A DNA stretch of 64,000 bases from an uncultured Spirochaetales bacterium (lineage in GTDB: Bacteria > Spirochaetota > Spirochaetia > Sphaerochaetales > Sphaerochaetaceae): contig CASFDW010000003.1 in assembly GCA_949293595.1 (NCBI GenBank), positions 134,685-198,684 of the forward strand, read 5' to 3'. Of the stretch, positions 25,747 through 34,199 are shown piece by piece (positions within the stretch are counted from its first letter, which is position 1; each line of letters opens with the position of its first letter). Under the pieces are notes generated by a model, which saw nothing but the letters and a program-made list of their open reading frames with translations, was not told the DNA's origin and searched no databases. A program made the translations under genes and the position numbers.

Positions 25747-27016
25747 ATTCCGCCAGATATCCGTTGATGAGCTCCGCCATGTAGTCCACGGCATCGTCGA
25801 TCGTCCTTTTTCCCTCGAGCATCTCCGCGATCGTGCTCTGGAATGAGTAGTACACCTGGTAGGCCGAGGGTATCCATAGCCCGAGCATCATCGGGCTGGA
25901 TTCCACCGCCTGCTCGAAAGCCACGCCGAAAAGCGGGTTCTCATTCACGAAGGCCTGCCATTCGGGGCTCTCCTCCACCTCGGAGTTCACAGGTATGTAT
26001 CCGGTTTCCCTTGCCCAGTACATCTGTGCCTCCGGGCTTATGAAGTACTCGATCACCCTCCTGATGTCGTCCTCATTTCCCTTTCCAGTGTCGAAGGCCG
26101 CGAGGAAGCCGCCTCCGATGTTGACCCCGCCGGTGGCATTTTCATCGACCATCGGAACGAACGCCACCCCGAGCTCGAAATTGTTTCCGATGTTGTTCAG
26201 CGCCGTCGTGAGGTTGGATGAGGAGGCGAGCATGCTTGCCGTCTGCTGGGAATAGAACGCGTCGGACACCCCGCTTGTCAGATTGTCCAGCGCCCCGGTG
26301 TCATAAAGGCTCTTCCATTTTTCAAGAAAGTTCCTGAACGTGCCGTTTTCGTCGAATAGGACCTTGCTCGAGACTCCGTCATGCCCGTTCCTCCTGTCGC
26401 TTATGTACTGCCCCCCGTCCTGGGATGCAAGGAACGTGCATAGCTCGTAGGTTGTTGGTACGCCTGCGAACGCGCTCATCCCTGTCTTTTCCTTGATCGT
26501 TGCTGCATTGGATGTGAATTCATCGAGCGTTCCAGGCACTGCGACGCCCGCCTTGTCGAAGGCAGTCTTGTTATAGTAGAAGAGCAGGCTGGAGGCGTTG
26601 AACGGAACTCCGATATGTCCTCTCATGCTGTCGTAGGCGGCGAGTGCCGATGGAAGTATGGAGGATGTGTCCATGCCGAGCTCCTCCGTTGTCACCAGAT
26701 AATCCGAATATATCATGTCGAGCCCCGCGGTGGCATCCAGCTGCGCGATGTCCGGCAGCCCGGTCCCGGACATCGATGCCGCCTTGACCTTTGAAAGGAC
26801 GTCGTTCGCCTTGCCCTGGTAGACCGCGGTTATCCTGATGTCGCTGTTCTGCCTGTTGAATTCGTCGACAAGATGCTCGAACGCCTGCTGCAGCACGCCG
26901 CTGTTCGAGTGCCAGACGATGACCTGCCTGGCTCCGGTCTCCTCCTTGCCACCGCCCGCGTACACGGCAAGCACGCATGTCATGGCGGCAAGAACGCACA
27001 TGAGTATCCTTCTCAT
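25724..27016 (-). CDS. Sugar ABC transporter substrate-binding protein
   Basis: A 430-residue extracytoplasmic binding protein of the MalE/UgpB-like family. A signal peptide of about 20 residues ends VYAGGGKEE, a pattern common in spirochaetal binding proteins; there is no lipobox cysteine. The mature part opens with VIVWHSNSGVLQQAFEHLVDEFNRQ and contains typical GVPFNASSLLFYYNKTAFDKAG. Encoded third in the operon after both permeases. The imported sugar or glycoside cannot be named. No ATPase gene accompanies it. Confidence 0.9.
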   Translation of the reverse strand: MRRILMCVLAAMTCVLAVYAGGGKEETGARQVIVWHSNSGVLQQAFEHLVDEFNRQNSDIRITAVYQGKANDVLSKVKAASMSGTGLPDIAQLDATAGLDMIYSDYLVTTEELGMDTSSILPSALAAYDSMRGHIGVPFNASSLLFYYNKTAFDKAGVAVPGTLDEFTSNAATIKEKTGMSAFAGVPTTYELCTFLASQDGGQYISDRRNGHDGVSSKVLFDENGTFRNFLEKWKSLYDTGALDNLTSGVSDAFYSQQTASMLASSSNLTTALNNIGNNFELGVAFVPMVDENATGGVNIGGGFLAAFDTGKGNEDDIRRVIEYFISPEAQMYWARETGYIPVNSEVEESPEWQAFVNENPLFGVAFEQAVESSPMMLGLWIPSAYQVYYSFQSTIAEMLEGKRTIDDAVDYMAELINGYLAEYARQNGD

Positions 27017-27027
27017 ATCACGACCCC

Positions 27028-27825
27028 CTAGTTTTCAAGTCCCTCGGAAAGGGCCTTGAGTATTATCTTCCTCGATGCGAGCGTAAGCGCCATCAAGGGT
27101 ATGAGCACCATCATCAGGGCGGAGAACAGGCCGCCCTTGTCTCCGCTTTCGGCAAAACCCAGAAGGCTTATGCCGATCTGTATCGTACGCATTTCAGTCC
27201 TGCTGGTTATCAGAAGCGGCCAGAGATATGCGTTGAATACCGACACGAAGGATTGCAGGAATACTGCGAGAAGCACGCTCTTGATAAGCGGGCAGAGGAT
27301 GTACGCCATATATGTGAGATCGTTCGCTCCGTCCATCCTTGCCGCATCGTACGGGTCCCTCGAAAGACTTTTCGCCGCTGTCATCGTGATTATGAGCTGG
27401 GTCGCCGAGAAAAGGCTTGTGGAGATGATCCCGAAATACGTGTCCGCAAGTCCCAGGCGCGTGATCGTCATGTAGTTCTCGAAAAGCAGCGCATCCTGCG
27501 GTATGAAGATTGTCAGTATCAGCAGAAAGAGCAGCACCTTCTTTCCCCTGAATTCGAGATATGTGAAGGTGAATGCGGAGAGCACCGTCATCACGGTCCG
27601 TATCAATGAGGCCAGCAGCGCGGTGATGAGGCTGTTCGCACCATATATGAGGAAATACCGGTTCCCGAGCGCTGCTAGGTATCCTCCGAAATTCAAGGAC
27701 GAGGGAAGGAATCTTGCCGGGTTCGCATTGAAATCGGGCATGCTGAAGAACGACAGGCTGATGGTGTACAGCAGAGGGAAGACGATCACCAGTGCGAGCA
27801 GTACAGCCACGGTTTTCTTAACCAT
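27028..27825 (-). CDS. Carbohydrate ABC transporter permease, MalG-like
   Basis: A 265-residue inner-membrane protein with six predicted helices. It starts with VAVLLALVIVFPLLYTISLS and has the EAA loop that contacts the ATPase (around residues 150-180: AAKSLSRDPYDAARMDGAND). It overlaps the upstream MalF-like gene by eight bases and precedes the binding-protein gene by eleven. Confidence 0.9.
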   Translation of the reverse strand: MVKKTVAVLLALVIVFPLLYTISLSFFSMPDFNANPARFLPSSLNFGGYLAALGNRYFLIYGANSLITALLASLIRTVMTVLSAFTFTYLEFRGKKVLLFLLILTIFIPQDALLFENYMTITRLGLADTYFGIISTSLFSATQLIITMTAAKSLSRDPYDAARMDGANDLTYMAYILCPLIKSVLLAVFLQSFVSVFNAYLWPLLITSRTEMRTIQIGISLLGFAESGDKGGLFSALMMVLIPLMALTLASRKIILKALSEGLEN

Positions 27826-28681
27826 TCCTCCTCCTCGCGCTTTTCTGCGCCAGATAGTAGATGACGAGGATGAGTGCCGAAATGAGCACCATCAACGTCG
27901 CAATTGTCGATTCGGCGGCCCGGTTGGAGCTTTTGAAGGCCTCGAGGTAGTAATAATACATCACGGTCTCGGTGCTCCTTCTGGGTCCTCCTTCGGTCAT
28001 TGTCATTATGGGTGCCGAGATCAAAAGCGCATCCTTGAACGCAATGAACACGGTCATAAGCAGGGTGGGGCTTATCAGCGGGAGCTCGATGCTGAAATAC
28101 ATCCTCGCCGGAGATGCCCCGTCCATCATCGCCGCCTCCTTCACCGACCTGTCGATCTTCCTGAATGCCGAAAGAAGGAGTATGTGGTCAAGTGCGAAAT
28201 CAAGGAACACCGACAGAAGCACTATCGCGACGAACGCGCTCGTCCTGTCGTTCAACCAGACTATGTCGAGTCCGAAGATCCTGTTGATTATGCTGTTCGT
28301 CCCCTTGAACATCTCCTTGAATATGAGGGATGACAGCGATAGCGAAAATGCCAGAGGAAGGAAATAGGCGAGGCTTATCCATTCGTTGAACCTGGTCTTC
28401 TCCTTGACGAGGGATGTGGAGAGCAGGGTGACGAATGTGTTCAAAGGGAGGAAAAGGAGTATGAAGAACGCCGTGTTCGATATGCTCTTGATGAAATACA
28501 CGTCCTTGAACAGTGCCCTGTAGTTGTCAAACCCCGCGAAAGCGGTAACCACACCCTTCTGGTTTATGAGCAGGAAAGAGGATGCGAACGTCTTGCAAAA
28601 CGGTATGAACGAAAATACCGCAACAACCGCGAAAGCAGGTGCGAGATACAGATACGCCCTTTTGTCCATTCTCCGTTTCAT
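27818..28681 (-). CDS. Carbohydrate ABC transporter permease, MalF-like
   Basis: A 287-residue permease beginning MKRRMDKRAYLYLAPAFAVV, with six hydrophobic segments and the EAA loop near residue 195 (DRSVKEAAMMDGASPARMYF). It is first in the operon malF-malG-binding protein-isomerase. ATG 28681 is preferred: a consensus promoter on this strand ends exactly 7 nt before it, implying a leaderless message. ATG codons six codons upstream and four codons downstream are possible alternatives. Confidence 0.87.
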   Translation of the reverse strand: MKRRMDKRAYLYLAPAFAVVAVFSFIPFCKTFASSFLLINQKGVVTAFAGFDNYRALFKDVYFIKSISNTAFFILLFLPLNTFVTLLSTSLVKEKTRFNEWISLAYFLPLAFSLSLSSLIFKEMFKGTNSIINRIFGLDIVWLNDRTSAFVAIVLLSVFLDFALDHILLLSAFRKIDRSVKEAAMMDGASPARMYFSIELPLISPTLLMTVFIAFKDALLISAPIMTMTEGGPRRSTETVMYYYYLEAFKSSNRAAESTIATLMVLISALILVIYYLAQKSARRRNG

Positions 28682-28717
28682 GTAATGCAATATAATCATA
28701 ATGATGATTTATTTCAA
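28681..28717 (-). promoter_or_regulatory. Consensus promoter of the sugar ABC operon, leaderless
   Basis: Reading on the minus strand: -35 TTGAAA (28717-28712), exactly 17 bp, -10 TATATT (28694-28689), then GCATTAC and the ATG at 28681. No Shine-Dalgarno. Confidence 0.72.
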
Positions 28718-28754
28718 TATTATCTGCAATTTAAGTTCTTATGAAATAATGATA

Positions 28755-28848
28755 TATTTAACGTATGTGAAACTTACGTAAGGTATTTTTACGTTAGATA
28801 TGACGCTTAATGCCAATGCAGGCATCGATTTGTTTCACAAGTGTGAAA
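28755..28848. promoter_or_regulatory. Cluster of palindromic operator-like sequences between divergent genes
   Basis: The gap between the sugar ABC operon and the nucleotidyltransferase gene holds TTTCACA-AG-TGTGAAA (28833-28848), a perfect 7+2+7 inverted repeat. It also holds TAACGTA with TACGTTA (about 28760-28795) around the self-complementary TTACGTAA, and a single GTGAAAC. These look like binding sites for one or two regulators of either flanking gene. Confidence 0.5.
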
Positions 28849-28873
28849 TATGTATTAATAAAAATTTGTAAAG

Positions 28874-28909
28874 TTGCACTATGCTCTTATCTGTGGTAAA
28901 TTTTATCTG
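28874..28909 (+). promoter_or_regulatory. Promoter of the nucleotidyltransferase gene
   Basis: TTGCAC (28874-28879), 17-bp spacer, TGG-extended -10 TAAATT (28897-28902). The leader is about 43 nt and carries a good GAGGAGGAG ribosome site, unlike the leaderless genes nearby. Confidence 0.55.
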
Positions 28910-28951
28910 GTGCTTGAAAATGGTTTTGGGCATGACAGAGGAGGAGAAATA

Positions 28952-29863
28952 ATGAAACCCACACTTTTGGTTCTTGCGGCAGGAATGGGATCGCGCTACG
29001 GTGGAGTCAAACAGATAGATGCGGTCGGCATCCACGGGGAAACGCTTTTGGATTTCGGTGTTTACGATGCGTTGAACGCAGGATACGGCAAGGTTGTCTT
29101 CATCATCAGGAAGGATATCGAGAAGGATTTCAGGGAGCGCCTGTTCGACCGCATTGCAAGAAACATGGATGCCGAGTACGTGTTCCAGACGGGCACGAGC
29201 CTCCTCACCGAGGAGCAGATCAGGCTCTCGGTCAACAGAAAGAAGCCATGGGGCACCATCCACGCCCTTTTGTGCGCAAAGGACGCCGTGGACACCCCGT
29301 TCACAGTCATCAACGCCGACGATTATTATGGTCGTTCCGCATACCAGACGCTTGGAAAATACCTCTCCGGATTGAAGAACGACGATACGGCTCACGCGAT
29401 GGTGGGCTTCGTGCTTGAGAACACGATGAGCAGGAGCGGATCGGTTTCCCGCGGAATCTGCGAGGTCAAGGATGGCAGGCTCGTGTCGATGGTGGAGAAC
29501 ACAAAGATCGAATATACGGCCGACGGCGGGATCGTCTCGCATTTCGAAGGAAGGGACATACCTCTTACAGGTAAGGAGCCTGTCAGCATGAATTTCTTCG
29601 GCTTTACGCCCAAGGCGTTCGAGAGCTTCGAAAAGTATTGGGAGGACTTCATCGCGAAGAACGCCGCGGAGGAGAAGAAGGAATGCCTGCTCCCGAACGG
29701 TGCAAGCGAGATCGTAACCTCCGGCAAGGGTACGATAACCGTGTTCACAAGCCAGGACCGTTGGTTCGGAATGACCTATCCCGAGGACAAGGCCCTTGTC
29801 ATGTCCGAGATAAAGAGCAAGCTCGATTCGGGGTATTATCCGGAAAAGCTGTGGCAGAAATAA
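28952..29863 (+). CDS. Nucleotidyltransferase (NTP_transferase fold)
   Basis: A 303-residue enzyme of the sugar-phosphate nucleotidyltransferase superfamily. The N-terminal signature is LVLAAGMGSRYGGVKQIDAVG (in parts, residues 5-24), and the metal-binding motif is VINADDYYG (around residue 112). The overall form fits a single-domain Rossmann-like nucleotidyl transferase often found in gut anaerobes. The sugar or other phosphate substrate is not evident. ATG 28952 follows GAGGAGGAG. It stands alone with its own promoter and terminator. Confidence 0.82.
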   Translation: MKPTLLVLAAGMGSRYGGVKQIDAVGIHGETLLDFGVYDALNAGYGKVVFIIRKDIEKDFRERLFDRIARNMDAEYVFQTGTSLLTEEQIRLSVNRKKPWGTIHALLCAKDAVDTPFTVINADDYYGRSAYQTLGKYLSGLKNDDTAHAMVGFVLENTMSRSGSVSRGICEVKDGRLVSMVENTKIEYTADGGIVSHFEGRDIPLTGKEPVSMNFFGFTPKAFESFEKYWEDFIAKNAAEEKKECLLPNGASEIVTSGKGTITVFTSQDRWFGMTYPEDKALVMSEIKSKLDSGYYPEKLWQK

Positions 29864-29886
29864 ACCTTCACTCTGCTGTATCATAT

Positions 29887-29914
29887 GGGGGCATCTCGGA
29901 TGTCCCCTTTTTTA
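29887..29914 (+). terminator. Intrinsic terminator after the nucleotidyltransferase gene
   Basis: GGGGGCATC (29887-29895) pairs with GATGTCCCC (29899-29907), with one G-U pair and a three-base loop, followed by six T residues. The rest of the gap to 30081 shows no gene. Confidence 0.85.
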
Positions 29915-30081
29915 TTTGATTATTGCGGTATCATTTTGAAACAGGTTGATTACTTGCCAATTACTCTCAAAATCTTGTTTTCCATTCAGATTCATTTTTA
30001 TATTATGGTTTCTCTGAAGCTCTTTGGTACCCTTGCTTTTTTTATGAGAAGGAGTTTGCCCGCATATGGCGGAAAATGTTT

Positions 30082-30987
30082 TTATTTCTGTTGCGACACA
30101 TCCTTGTTGAGCGCCACATATTCGGCTATGGAGGTGTTGCCTTCGCCGAAGACGTGGTAGGTGTTCTGTATGATCATGAAGGCCTTCGGGTCTGCCATGT
30201 GTACTATCCTTGTGAGCTTGCTGACCATGTTGTTCGGAACCACCGTCATCAGCATCGGCTTTGACTTCATCGAATACAGCCCTTTGGACTCAATGATCGT
30301 GCCGCTCTTGTCGAGCTCGTAGAGTATGCTGCTCCTGATTTCGTTTAGCCTGTCGCTTATGATGAACACCGTCTTTGCATAGTTCGTCCCCATGCTGAGT
30401 ATGACCTTGTTGACCATCAGCTGGGTTATGTAAGCCACAATGATGGCATAAAGCGCCTTTTCAATACCGAATATGAACGCAGAAGCACCGATGATGATCG
30501 CATCCACCAGGAAAAGGGAAGTGCCGAGCGGTATTTTCCCATAGCGTGCGACAATCTGGGCAAGGATGTCGGTGCCTCCTGTGTTCGCGCCGCTTTTCAT
30601 GACAATCCCGAGTCCGAGACCGCAGAGCATCCCTCCGAACAGGCATGCCATCCATACGTTCATATCCCGCGAAAGGTCCAGTATGCCGTCTGTGCCGAAC
30701 ATCAGCGTGAAGATGTATGACGACAGGGAGAGAAGGACCGCCCCCAGAAGGCTTTTGAAACCGAACTGCTTGCCGAAAAGAAGCGTTCCGATGAAAAAGA
30801 GAGGAATGTTCTGCAGCAGCATTGTGAGGCTCAGATCCCAGCCCAGCGTATGGTACAAGATTGTGGATATGCCAGATACCCCTCCCGGTGCGATCTGCGC
30901 GGGGTTTGTGAACACGACGATGCTGAAGCCTGTTATGAAGGATCCGAGAACAATGTAAAAGTATTCCAGTACGACGTATTTCCTCAT
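30082..30987 (-). CDS. YitT-family membrane protein (DUF161/DUF2179)
   Basis: A 301-residue protein with five to six membrane helices in the first 190 residues, including the conserved NPAQIAPGGVSGISTIL and MKSGANTGGTDILAQI stretches. A soluble DUF2179 domain (about 215-290) at the C-terminus has KGLYSMKSKPMLMTVVPNN and VFGEGN. YitT proteins are widespread and of unknown function; the soluble domain may bind a small ligand. The ATG overlaps the LOG gene stop (ATGA), so the pair is co-translated. Confidence 0.9.
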   Translation of the reverse strand: MRKYVVLEYFYIVLGSFITGFSIVVFTNPAQIAPGGVSGISTILYHTLGWDLSLTMLLQNIPLFFIGTLLFGKQFGFKSLLGAVLLSLSSYIFTLMFGTDGILDLSRDMNVWMACLFGGMLCGLGLGIVMKSGANTGGTDILAQIVARYGKIPLGTSLFLVDAIIIGASAFIFGIEKALYAIIVAYITQLMVNKVILSMGTNYAKTVFIISDRLNEIRSSILYELDKSGTIIESKGLYSMKSKPMLMTVVPNNMVSKLTRIVHMADPKAFMIIQNTYHVFGEGNTSIAEYVALNKDVSQQK

Positions 30988-31559
30988 AGCTTGTCCGGAA
31001 TCTCCTGCTGCATCCTGCACAGCATCGGCACCACGTCCTCAACATTGTCGATTACGGCGAGGCTTTCTTTCACCTCCTTGAGCAGGAAGCCTTCCTCCAC
31101 CATCTTGTCCAGAAATGACAGGAGTGTGTCGTAGTAGCCGTTGATGTTCAGAAGTCCGACAGGTTTTTCATGGTATTTGAGCTGTTTCCACGTGAATATC
31201 TCCATCAGCTCCTCGAGTGTGCCGATACCCCCCGGAAGCGCCAGAAAGGCATCTGCAAGAAAGTACATCGTCTTTTTCCTCTCGTGCATGTCCTTGACGA
31301 TGATGAGCTTGCTCTCGACATCCTTGGTCCTTACTGACGGAAGGTCCATCTTCTCAGGAAGAACGCCGGTCACATGGCCTCCGTTCGATGAGACCGTATC
31401 GGCGATTATTCCCATCAGCCCGCGGTTTCCACCTCCGTATACCAGGGAGATTCCGTTTTCCACCATCGACAGCGCGAGCTTTTTTGCCTCTTCTGCATAA
31501 ATGCAGGAGTTTCCGGGTGTAGACCCGGTGAAAACACATAATGAATCGATTTTTTCCAC
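30984..31559 (-). CDS. LOG-family protein (TIGR00730)
   Basis: A 191-residue Rossmann-like enzyme of the LOG family, which releases the base from cytokinin or purine nucleoside 5'-monophosphates. It has VYGGGNRGLMG (around 46) and the PGGIGTLEE motif (around 108) that forms the active site. A GTG at 31559 is the likely start: upstream codons do not resemble the family, and TATAAT (31571-31566 on this strand) lies exactly 6 nt before it, implying a leaderless message starting with GTG. First gene of a two-gene operon with yitT. Confidence 0.9.
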   Translation of the reverse strand: MEKIDSLCVFTGSTPGNSCIYAEEAKKLALSMVENGISLVYGGGNRGLMGIIADTVSSNGGHVTGVLPEKMDLPSVRTKDVESKLIIVKDMHERKKTMYFLADAFLALPGGIGTLEELMEIFTWKQLKYHEKPVGLLNINGYYDTLLSFLDKMVEEGFLLKEVKESLAVIDNVEDVVPMLCRMQQEIPDKL

Positions 31560-31634
31560 ACATATATTATATATTCCAAAAGGTGGGTGGGGGAACCCCG
31601 TCGGAGGGCGTGATAATTTTGAAGAATATTTGAC

Positions 31635-31670
31635 TTGATAGTGTAACATCTTTTAGCTAAAATCATTATT
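31635..31670 (+). promoter_or_regulatory. Strong promoter of the outer-membrane protein gene
   Basis: TTGATA (31635-31640), 17-bp spacer, TAAAAT (31658-31663): each hexamer matches the consensus at five of six positions. A leader of about 30 nt with AAAGGAGA precedes the ATG, as fits a highly expressed gene. Confidence 0.78.
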
Positions 31671-31700
31671 AAGACAAAGGATGAAAAGGAGAATTTCCTT

Positions 31701-32693
31701 ATGAAGAAATTATTGATGGTATTATCCGTTATGCTGCTTGCCGCAGCGGCAGTGTTCGCCGCTCAGGAAATGAGCGTGACATGGGAATGGCTGTTGGACG
31801 ACCCTGAAGTAAATTATCACCGCTACCAGCTTGATGGCATGGATGAAAATAATTGGACAGTGGTCCCGGGAGATGTCTCGGTCTATGTTGCCGAGGGTCT
31901 CGATCCTTACAAGAGCTATACTCTTTATCTCCAGAGGTCTTATGATGGCGTCAACTGGTCCGAGACAGCTGAAGCTACCGCAGAAGCCCTTTTGGAGACG
32001 GCAGAGCTCACACCTGTAGCCGATGAACCGGTTGTGGTCGAGGAGCCTGTTGTTGAGGAGGTCGCGGTTGTCGAGCCGGTTGAGGAGGTTGTGGTTGCCG
32101 AGCCTGTTGATGTGAAGAAGCCTTCCGAATCCAGGTTCACATTCTCCATGCTGTTCAGCGGCGGAGTTCTCACTCCTGTTGATTACAATAACCAGTTCGA
32201 TCCTGATTGGAACGTATCTGCCGGTCTTGCATTCGATTTTGCAAACATCATCACGGCAAACGACAATATCGGATTCGGTCTCCGCTTGAATCTTGCCGGT
32301 GATTTCTATGCTTCTTACGGGACTTTCTTCGATGATGGGTTCACCGGTTTCTTCAAGGATCTCGTAAACTTTGATAACTATACCTATGGGGCTTCCGCTT
32401 CTATGTTGCTCACCACCGATGCCCGCGTCGGAATCGTTGATTTCACACTCGGTCTCGGCGGAGGTTATGGAATTGTTACTGATTCCGCCATTGCAGGAAG
32501 CGTGTACAACCAGAAGATCAAGATTGGAGAGAACTACATCTACGGCAACTGGTTCGGCGAGGCTCTTCTTGGCATGAGGTTCTACTGCGGCAACGTGTTC
32601 TCGATCGGTCTTGAAGGTACATACAGGGTCATGATCCCCGAGTACAAGAACAACAGGGTCGACGGAAGAATCGTGCTCGGCTTCTCATTCTAA
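31701..32693 (+). CDS. Outer-membrane beta-barrel protein with fibronectin-like N-terminal part
   Basis: A 330-residue exported protein. A 20-residue signal peptide ends VFA. Residues about 22-95 resemble a fibronectin type III-like module (VTWEWLLDDP, YTLYLQRSYDGVNWSE). A Val/Glu/Pro-rich linker (about 105-145) leads to a barrel (about 148-330) of alternating strands ending in GFSF, with Phe at the C-terminus as the barrel assembly signal. The linker probably spans the periplasm. The strong promoter and AAAGGAGA ribosome site suggest an abundant envelope protein. No specific function can be assigned. Confidence 0.78.
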   Translation: MKKLLMVLSVMLLAAAAVFAAQEMSVTWEWLLDDPEVNYHRYQLDGMDENNWTVVPGDVSVYVAEGLDPYKSYTLYLQRSYDGVNWSETAEATAEALLETAELTPVADEPVVVEEPVVEEVAVVEPVEEVVVAEPVDVKKPSESRFTFSMLFSGGVLTPVDYNNQFDPDWNVSAGLAFDFANIITANDNIGFGLRLNLAGDFYASYGTFFDDGFTGFFKDLVNFDNYTYGASASMLLTTDARVGIVDFTLGLGGGYGIVTDSAIAGSVYNQKIKIGENYIYGNWFGEALLGMRFYCGNVFSIGLEGTYRVMIPEYKNNRVDGRIVLGFSF

Positions 32694-33821
32694 GTGGATA
32701 CTCTTTTCGACTATCTTAAATGGAGGGGGGATCTGGCTTTGTCCGATCTCCCCCTTTCTATTGAGGACCAGCTGATACTTTCAACGCTGGTTTATGTCAA
32801 TTATTCCGGCTATGTCACCCCGGATGAGACCCTGTCCGTAAGGGATGCCTCTCTCAGGATATTAAGCCATGGCTACAAGGAAAGCGACTACAGGGTGAAG
32901 AACGATTACCGTCTCCTTCAGGAGATAGTCGATGCGCCGCGATTCTCCTCATTGATGCTTTCCGATTGCGTCGAGCATTTCGACGAATCCTCCGACCGCC
33001 AGTTTTTTGCATTCACCGTGCATCTTCCGTCCTCCATGATAATATGCTACAGAGGAACCGACCTGTCGCTTGCCGGATGGAAGGAGGATTTCAACATGGC
33101 CTTTTCCGATACGGTCCCCGCACAGAGGGATGCCTTGGATTATCTTGTCATGGTTGCGGGGAAATACAGGACGCCCATGATGCTGTGCGGACACAGCAAG
33201 GGAGGAAACCTTGCTGTTTTCGCCGCGGCGAACGCGCCGGCAAGGATAAGGAAGAGGATTGTCAGGGTGTACAACAACGACGGCCCGGGATTCAATGAGA
33301 ACAGCAGCACACATGCGCTCCTGTCCTGCATAGGGGACAGGGTGGAGACCCTCGTGCCGTCCTCCTCCGTCATAGGGATGCTGATGGAACATACGATGGA
33401 TTACCGCATCGTCGAATCCTCTTCGTTCCTTATATTCCAACACGACCCTTATTCCTGGTTGTTCGACGGTCCGCATTTCAAGTATTCCGATTCACGCAGC
33501 AGGGACAGTCTTGTTGCCGACAAGGTTGCGTCGGACTGGCTTTCCTCCATAACCCCGGAGGAGAGGGAGAAGTTCGTGGACGTGCTCTTCACGCTCTTCG
33601 GCAAGGCCGGCATCAGGTCGTTCCGGGGATATTCGAAGCAGATGTTCCTGAAGGCCCCCGAGTTCCTGAAGGCATTCCTAATGCTTCCCAAGGATCAGAA
33701 GACCATGTTCGTACATGTCGTGAACAACCTGTTCAAGGCCTTTGCAGGTTCCCTCTTCTACAAGGGAGAGGAGCAGGAGGCCATCGAATTCTCCGATAAT
33801 GACTTTTTGCCTCAAGTATGA
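32694..33821 (+). CDS. DUF2974-family alpha/beta hydrolase (Mbeg1-like)
   Basis: A 375-residue protein of the DUF2974 family. It shows the family start DYLKWRGDL, the YRGTDLSLAGWKEDFNM strand and the nucleophile elbow GHSKGGNLAVFAAA (around residue 167), giving a lipase-like GxSxG serine. It probably hydrolyses an ester; the substrate is unknown. The GTG start follows the previous stop codon directly and has no clear ribosome site, so translation may depend on the upstream gene. A terminator-like hairpin lies within codons 11-21. Confidence 0.82.
   Translation: MDTLFDYLKWRGDLALSDLPLSIEDQLILSTLVYVNYSGYVTPDETLSVRDASLRILSHGYKESDYRVKNDYRLLQEIVDAPRFSSLMLSDCVEHFDESSDRQFFAFTVHLPSSMIICYRGTDLSLAGWKEDFNMAFSDTVPAQRDALDYLVMVAGKYRTPMMLCGHSKGGNLAVFAAANAPARIRKRIVRVYNNDGPGFNENSSTHALLSCIGDRVETLVPSSSVIGMLMEHTMDYRIVESSSFLIFQHDPYSWLFDGPHFKYSDSRSRDSLVADKVASDWLSSITPEEREKFVDVLFTLFGKAGIRSFRGYSKQMFLKAPEFLKAFLMLPKDQKTMFVHVVNNLFKAFAGSLFYKGEEQEAIEFSDNDFLPQV
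32725..32760 (+). terminator. Terminator-like hairpin within the start of the DUF2974 gene
   Basis: GGGGGGATC (32725-32733) pairs with GATCTCCCCC (32745-32754) apart from one bulged base, then TTTCTATT. It would cut transcription from the strong outer-membrane protein promoter and lower expression of the DUF2974 gene. Confidence 0.5.
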
Positions 33822-33833
33822 TATGTTATCCTT

Positions 33834-34199
33834 ATGACTGAGGATACTTTGGCCAGGATAACCGCTTTCAGGGACGAGAGGGGATGGAGGAGATTCCATA
33901 ATCCCAAGGACCTTGCCCTGAGCATATCAGTGGAGGCGGGCGAGCTTCTGGAGCTGTATCAGTGGGTTGACGTGAAGGACATGGACAAGGTTCCGTTGGA
34001 TCGGGTTTCCGAGGAGCTTGCCGACGTCCTCATCTATTCCGCCAGTCTGGCCGACATACTGGGTCTGGACATGGATCGGATAGTCATTGACAAGCTCGAA
34101 AAGAACGGCAGGAGATATCCCAAGGACCTTGCGTATGACAGCAGGGAAGAATATATCGTTCAGAAAGAACGTGCGCGCAGCGGAGAAAGGAAGGTATGA
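33834..34199 (+). CDS. MazG-like nucleotide pyrophosphohydrolase
   Basis: A 121-residue all-alpha NTP pyrophosphatase of the MazG/RS21-C6 type. The metal-binding pattern is visible as EAGELLELYQW (around 32-42) and EELADVLIYSASLAD (around 60-74). These enzymes remove non-canonical or excess nucleotides such as dCTP analogues. It starts 13 nt after the DUF2974 stop. TATGTT (33822-33827) lies 6 nt before the ATG and no Shine-Dalgarno is visible, so a leaderless message is likely. It overlaps the Fic gene by four bases. Confidence 0.88.
   Translation: MTEDTLARITAFRDERGWRRFHNPKDLALSISVEAGELLELYQWVDVKDMDKVPLDRVSEELADVLIYSASLADILGLDMDRIVIDKLEKNGRRYPKDLAYDSREEYIVQKERARSGERKV

Noticed and set aside
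32030..32120. Repetitive GTTGTTGAGGAGGT-like DNA in the outer-membrane protein gene
   Set aside because: It encodes the Val/Glu/Pro-rich linker; the repeat is explained by protein composition and is not a mobile or CRISPR-type repeat.
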